From the NCBI RefSeq assembly GCF_014203535.1, contig NZ_JACHJI010000001.1, positions 62,001-126,000 of the forward strand: DNA of 64,000 nucleotides. Reading direction: 5' to 3'. The notes below the pieces were generated by a model, which saw only the letters and a list, made by a program, of their open reading frames with translations, was not told where the DNA came from and made no database searches. This document shows, in pieces, positions 62,596 to 64,000 of the stretch (the first letter of the stretch is position 1; each line of letters begins with the position of its first letter). Source of the stretch: Streptomyces griseomycini (GTDB lineage: Bacteria > Actinomycetota > Actinomycetes > Streptomycetales > Streptomycetaceae). Made by a program: the position numbers and the translations under genes.

Positions 62596-63443
62596 GCACC
62601 GTCGCCGTACGCGGCCGCGACCGGTTCCGCAAGGGAGCGGGTCTGGGCCTGGTGGCCTGGCTGGCCGGGATCGTCTTCTTCCTGCCCATCGCCTGGATGG
62701 CCCTGACGTCCTTCCACTCCGAGGCGGACGCGGCCACCAACCCGCCGTCCTTCACCGCCGCCCTCACCCTGGACGGCTACCGCGAGTTCTTCGGCGCGGG
62801 CGGCGGCGCGAGTCCCTGGCCGGCCCTGATCAACTCGACGGTCGCGTCCGTGACCTCGACGCTCCTGGTCCTCCTCCTGGCCCTGCCCGCGGCCTACGCC
62901 CTCTCCGTCCGCCCGGTGAGGAAGTGGACGGACGTCCTGTTCTTCTTCCTCTCCACCAAGATGCTGCCGGTCGTCGCGGGCCTGCTGCCGATCTACCTGT
63001 TCGCCAAGAACGCCGGGCTGCTCGACAACATCTGGCTGCTGGTCGTCCTCTACACCTCCATGAACCTGCCGATCGCGGTGTGGATGATGCAGTCCTTCCT
63101 CGCCGAGGTCCCGGTCGCGGTGATCGAGGCCGCGCAGATCGACGGCGCCCGGCTGCCGACGGTGCTGGCCCGCGTGGTCGCGCCGATCGCCCTGCCCGGC
63201 ATCGCGGCCACGGCCCTGATCTGCTTCATCTTCAGCTGGAACGAGCTGCTGTTCGCCCGGGTCCTGACGGGCGTGGTCGCCGAGACCGCCCCCGTCTTCC
63301 TGACCGGCTTCATCACCAGCCAGGGCCTGTTCCTGGCCAAGGTGTGCGCCGCGTCGCTCGTCATCTCCCTGCCGGTGCTCGCCGCGGGGTTCGCCGCCCA
63401 GGACAAACTCGTCCAGGGCCTGTCGTTGGGAGCCGTGAAATGA
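62592..63443 (+). CDS. Sugar/polyol ABC transporter permease 2
   Basis: 283-residue MalG-type permease. EAA loop: VIEAAQIDGARLPTVLARVV. FFLSTKMLPVVAGLLPIYLF and FIFSWNELLFARVLTGVVAE match polyol permeases (SmoG-like). Overlaps both neighbours by 4 bases. No ATPase gene follows; a shared ATPase such as MsiK is presumably used. Confidence 0.92.
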   Translation: MSTVAVRGRDRFRKGAGLGLVAWLAGIVFFLPIAWMALTSFHSEADAATNPPSFTAALTLDGYREFFGAGGGASPWPALINSTVASVTSTLLVLLLALPAAYALSVRPVRKWTDVLFFFLSTKMLPVVAGLLPIYLFAKNAGLLDNIWLLVVLYTSMNLPIAVWMMQSFLAEVPVAVIEAAQIDGARLPTVLARVVAPIALPGIAATALICFIFSWNELLFARVLTGVVAETAPVFLTGFITSQGLFLAKVCAASLVISLPVLAAGFAAQDKLVQGLSLGAVK

Positions 63444-64000
63444 AGGCCGCCGTCATCGAGTCCGTGGGCAAGGCCGTCGTCACCGAGGTCCCGGACCCGA
63501 CGCCCGGGCCGCGCGAGGTCGTCGTCGAGGTCGCGGCCTGCGGGCTGTGCGGCACGGACCTGCACATCCTCCAGGGCGAGTTCGCGCCCGAGCTCCCGAT
63601 CGTGCCGGGGCACGAGTTCGCGGGCGAGGTGGTCGGCGTCGGCTCCCAGGTCACGGAGGTGTCGGTCGGCGACCGGGTCGCGGTGGACCCCTCCCTCTAC
63701 TGCCACGAGTGCCGCTACTGCCGCACCGGCCACAACAACCTCTGCGAACGCTGGGCCGCGATCGGCGTCACCACGGCGGGCGGCGCGGCCCGGTACGCGG
63801 TGGCGCCCGTGGCGAACTGCGTCAGGCTCCCCGAGCACGTCCGCACGCAGGACGCGGCGCTGATCGAGCCCCTGTCCTGCGCGGTGCGCGGCTACGACGT
63901 GCTCCGGTCCCGCCTCGGCGCCCACGTCCTGATCTACGGCTCCGGGACCATGGGCCTGATGATGCTGGAGCTGGCGAAGCGGACCGGTGCGGCGAGCGTG
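63440..64000 (+). CDS. Zinc-dependent alcohol dehydrogenase, 3' truncated by window edge
   Basis: First 187 residues of a medium-chain dehydrogenase. Catalytic zinc ligands are C37 (ACGLCGTDLH) and H58-E59 (VPGHEFAGEVVG). The structural zinc site is C88, C91, C94, C102 (YCHECRYCRTGHNNLC). The NAD-binding GSGTMG begins at residue 167. The ATG overlaps the permease stop. Polyol (sorbitol- or iditol-type) dehydrogenase activity is inferred from the operon. Confidence 0.92.
   Translation, partial: MKAAVIESVGKAVVTEVPDPTPGPREVVVEVAACGLCGTDLHILQGEFAPELPIVPGHEFAGEVVGVGSQVTEVSVGDRVAVDPSLYCHECRYCRTGHNNLCERWAAIGVTTAGGAARYAVAPVANCVRLPEHVRTQDAALIEPLSCAVRGYDVLRSRLGAHVLIYGSGTMGLMMLELAKRTGAASV

Overview
The window is very GC-rich (codon third positions almost all G or C), with GTG starts, dense 4-base translational overlaps, LAETG surface-anchoring and Tat signals, an ectoine/hydroxyectoine operon and sugar ABC transporters that lack their own ATPase. 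This points to a Streptomyces chromosome. From memory, the gene order (cobalamin genes, LAETG protein, amidohydrolase, ectABCD, penicillin-binding protein, SigE-like sigma factor, pectate lyase) resembles the SCO1849-SCO1880 region of S. coelicolor; I could not run a comparison. I saw no tRNA, rRNA, insertion sequence, prophage or CRISPR.

Region 1 (1-14.6 kb) is a cobalamin (corrin ring) cluster: cobN (5' cut by the window edge), a ChlI/ChlD-type chelatase motor, cobO, cobB, cobI, then cobM, cobL, a cbiG-cobJ fusion, cobH, cbiX and cobC. Nearly every junction is an ATGA, GTGA or TAATG overlap. One ZIP-type metal transporter lies in the opposite direction in the middle. The set mixes late-cobalt (CobN) and early-cobalt (CbiX, CbiG) enzymes.

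Region 2 (14.6-19 kb) holds a repeat-bearing spacer, an LAETG-anchored secreted protein, an amidohydrolase, a class V aminotransferase and a decayed DUF664/DinB-like gene. Region 3 (19-22.6 kb) is ectABCD (ectoine and 5-hydroxyectoine), with a candidate GlnR-like box upstream and a perfect 19-bp terminator downstream.

Region 4 (22.6-35.2 kb) is mixed: a second class V aminotransferase, a FrnE-like DsbA protein, two GNAT acetyltransferases, a DUF1349 protein, an alpha-ketoglutaric semialdehyde dehydrogenase divergent from an IclR regulator, a membrane protein/histidine kinase/response regulator operon, a penicillin-binding protein, and a SigE-family sigma factor with a coupled membrane protein.

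Region 5 (35.2-59.1 kb) is a pectin-utilisation locus. It encodes a PL3 pectate lyase, an alpha/beta hydrolase, a pectinesterase, two PL1 pectate lyases, a CE12-type acetylesterase, a GH43 enzyme, a DUF6807 protein, a Gfo/Idh/MocA oxidoreductase, a sugar importer (binding protein and two permeases), an IlvD/Edd sugar-acid dehydratase, a DapA-family enzyme and a GntR regulator. After four unrelated genes come the intracellular steps of oxidative galacturonate breakdown: kdgD and, divergently, udh, with an unrecognised protein coupled to kdgD. Udh, KdgD and the semialdehyde dehydrogenase at 25.9-27.4 kb together would take galacturonate to 2-oxoglutarate. The IlvD/DapA/Gfo-Idh set could feed the same semialdehyde from an aldonate such as L-arabonate (inference).

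Region 6 (59.4-64 kb) is a DeoR-regulated sugar or polyol importer followed by a zinc-dependent alcohol dehydrogenase that runs off the window.
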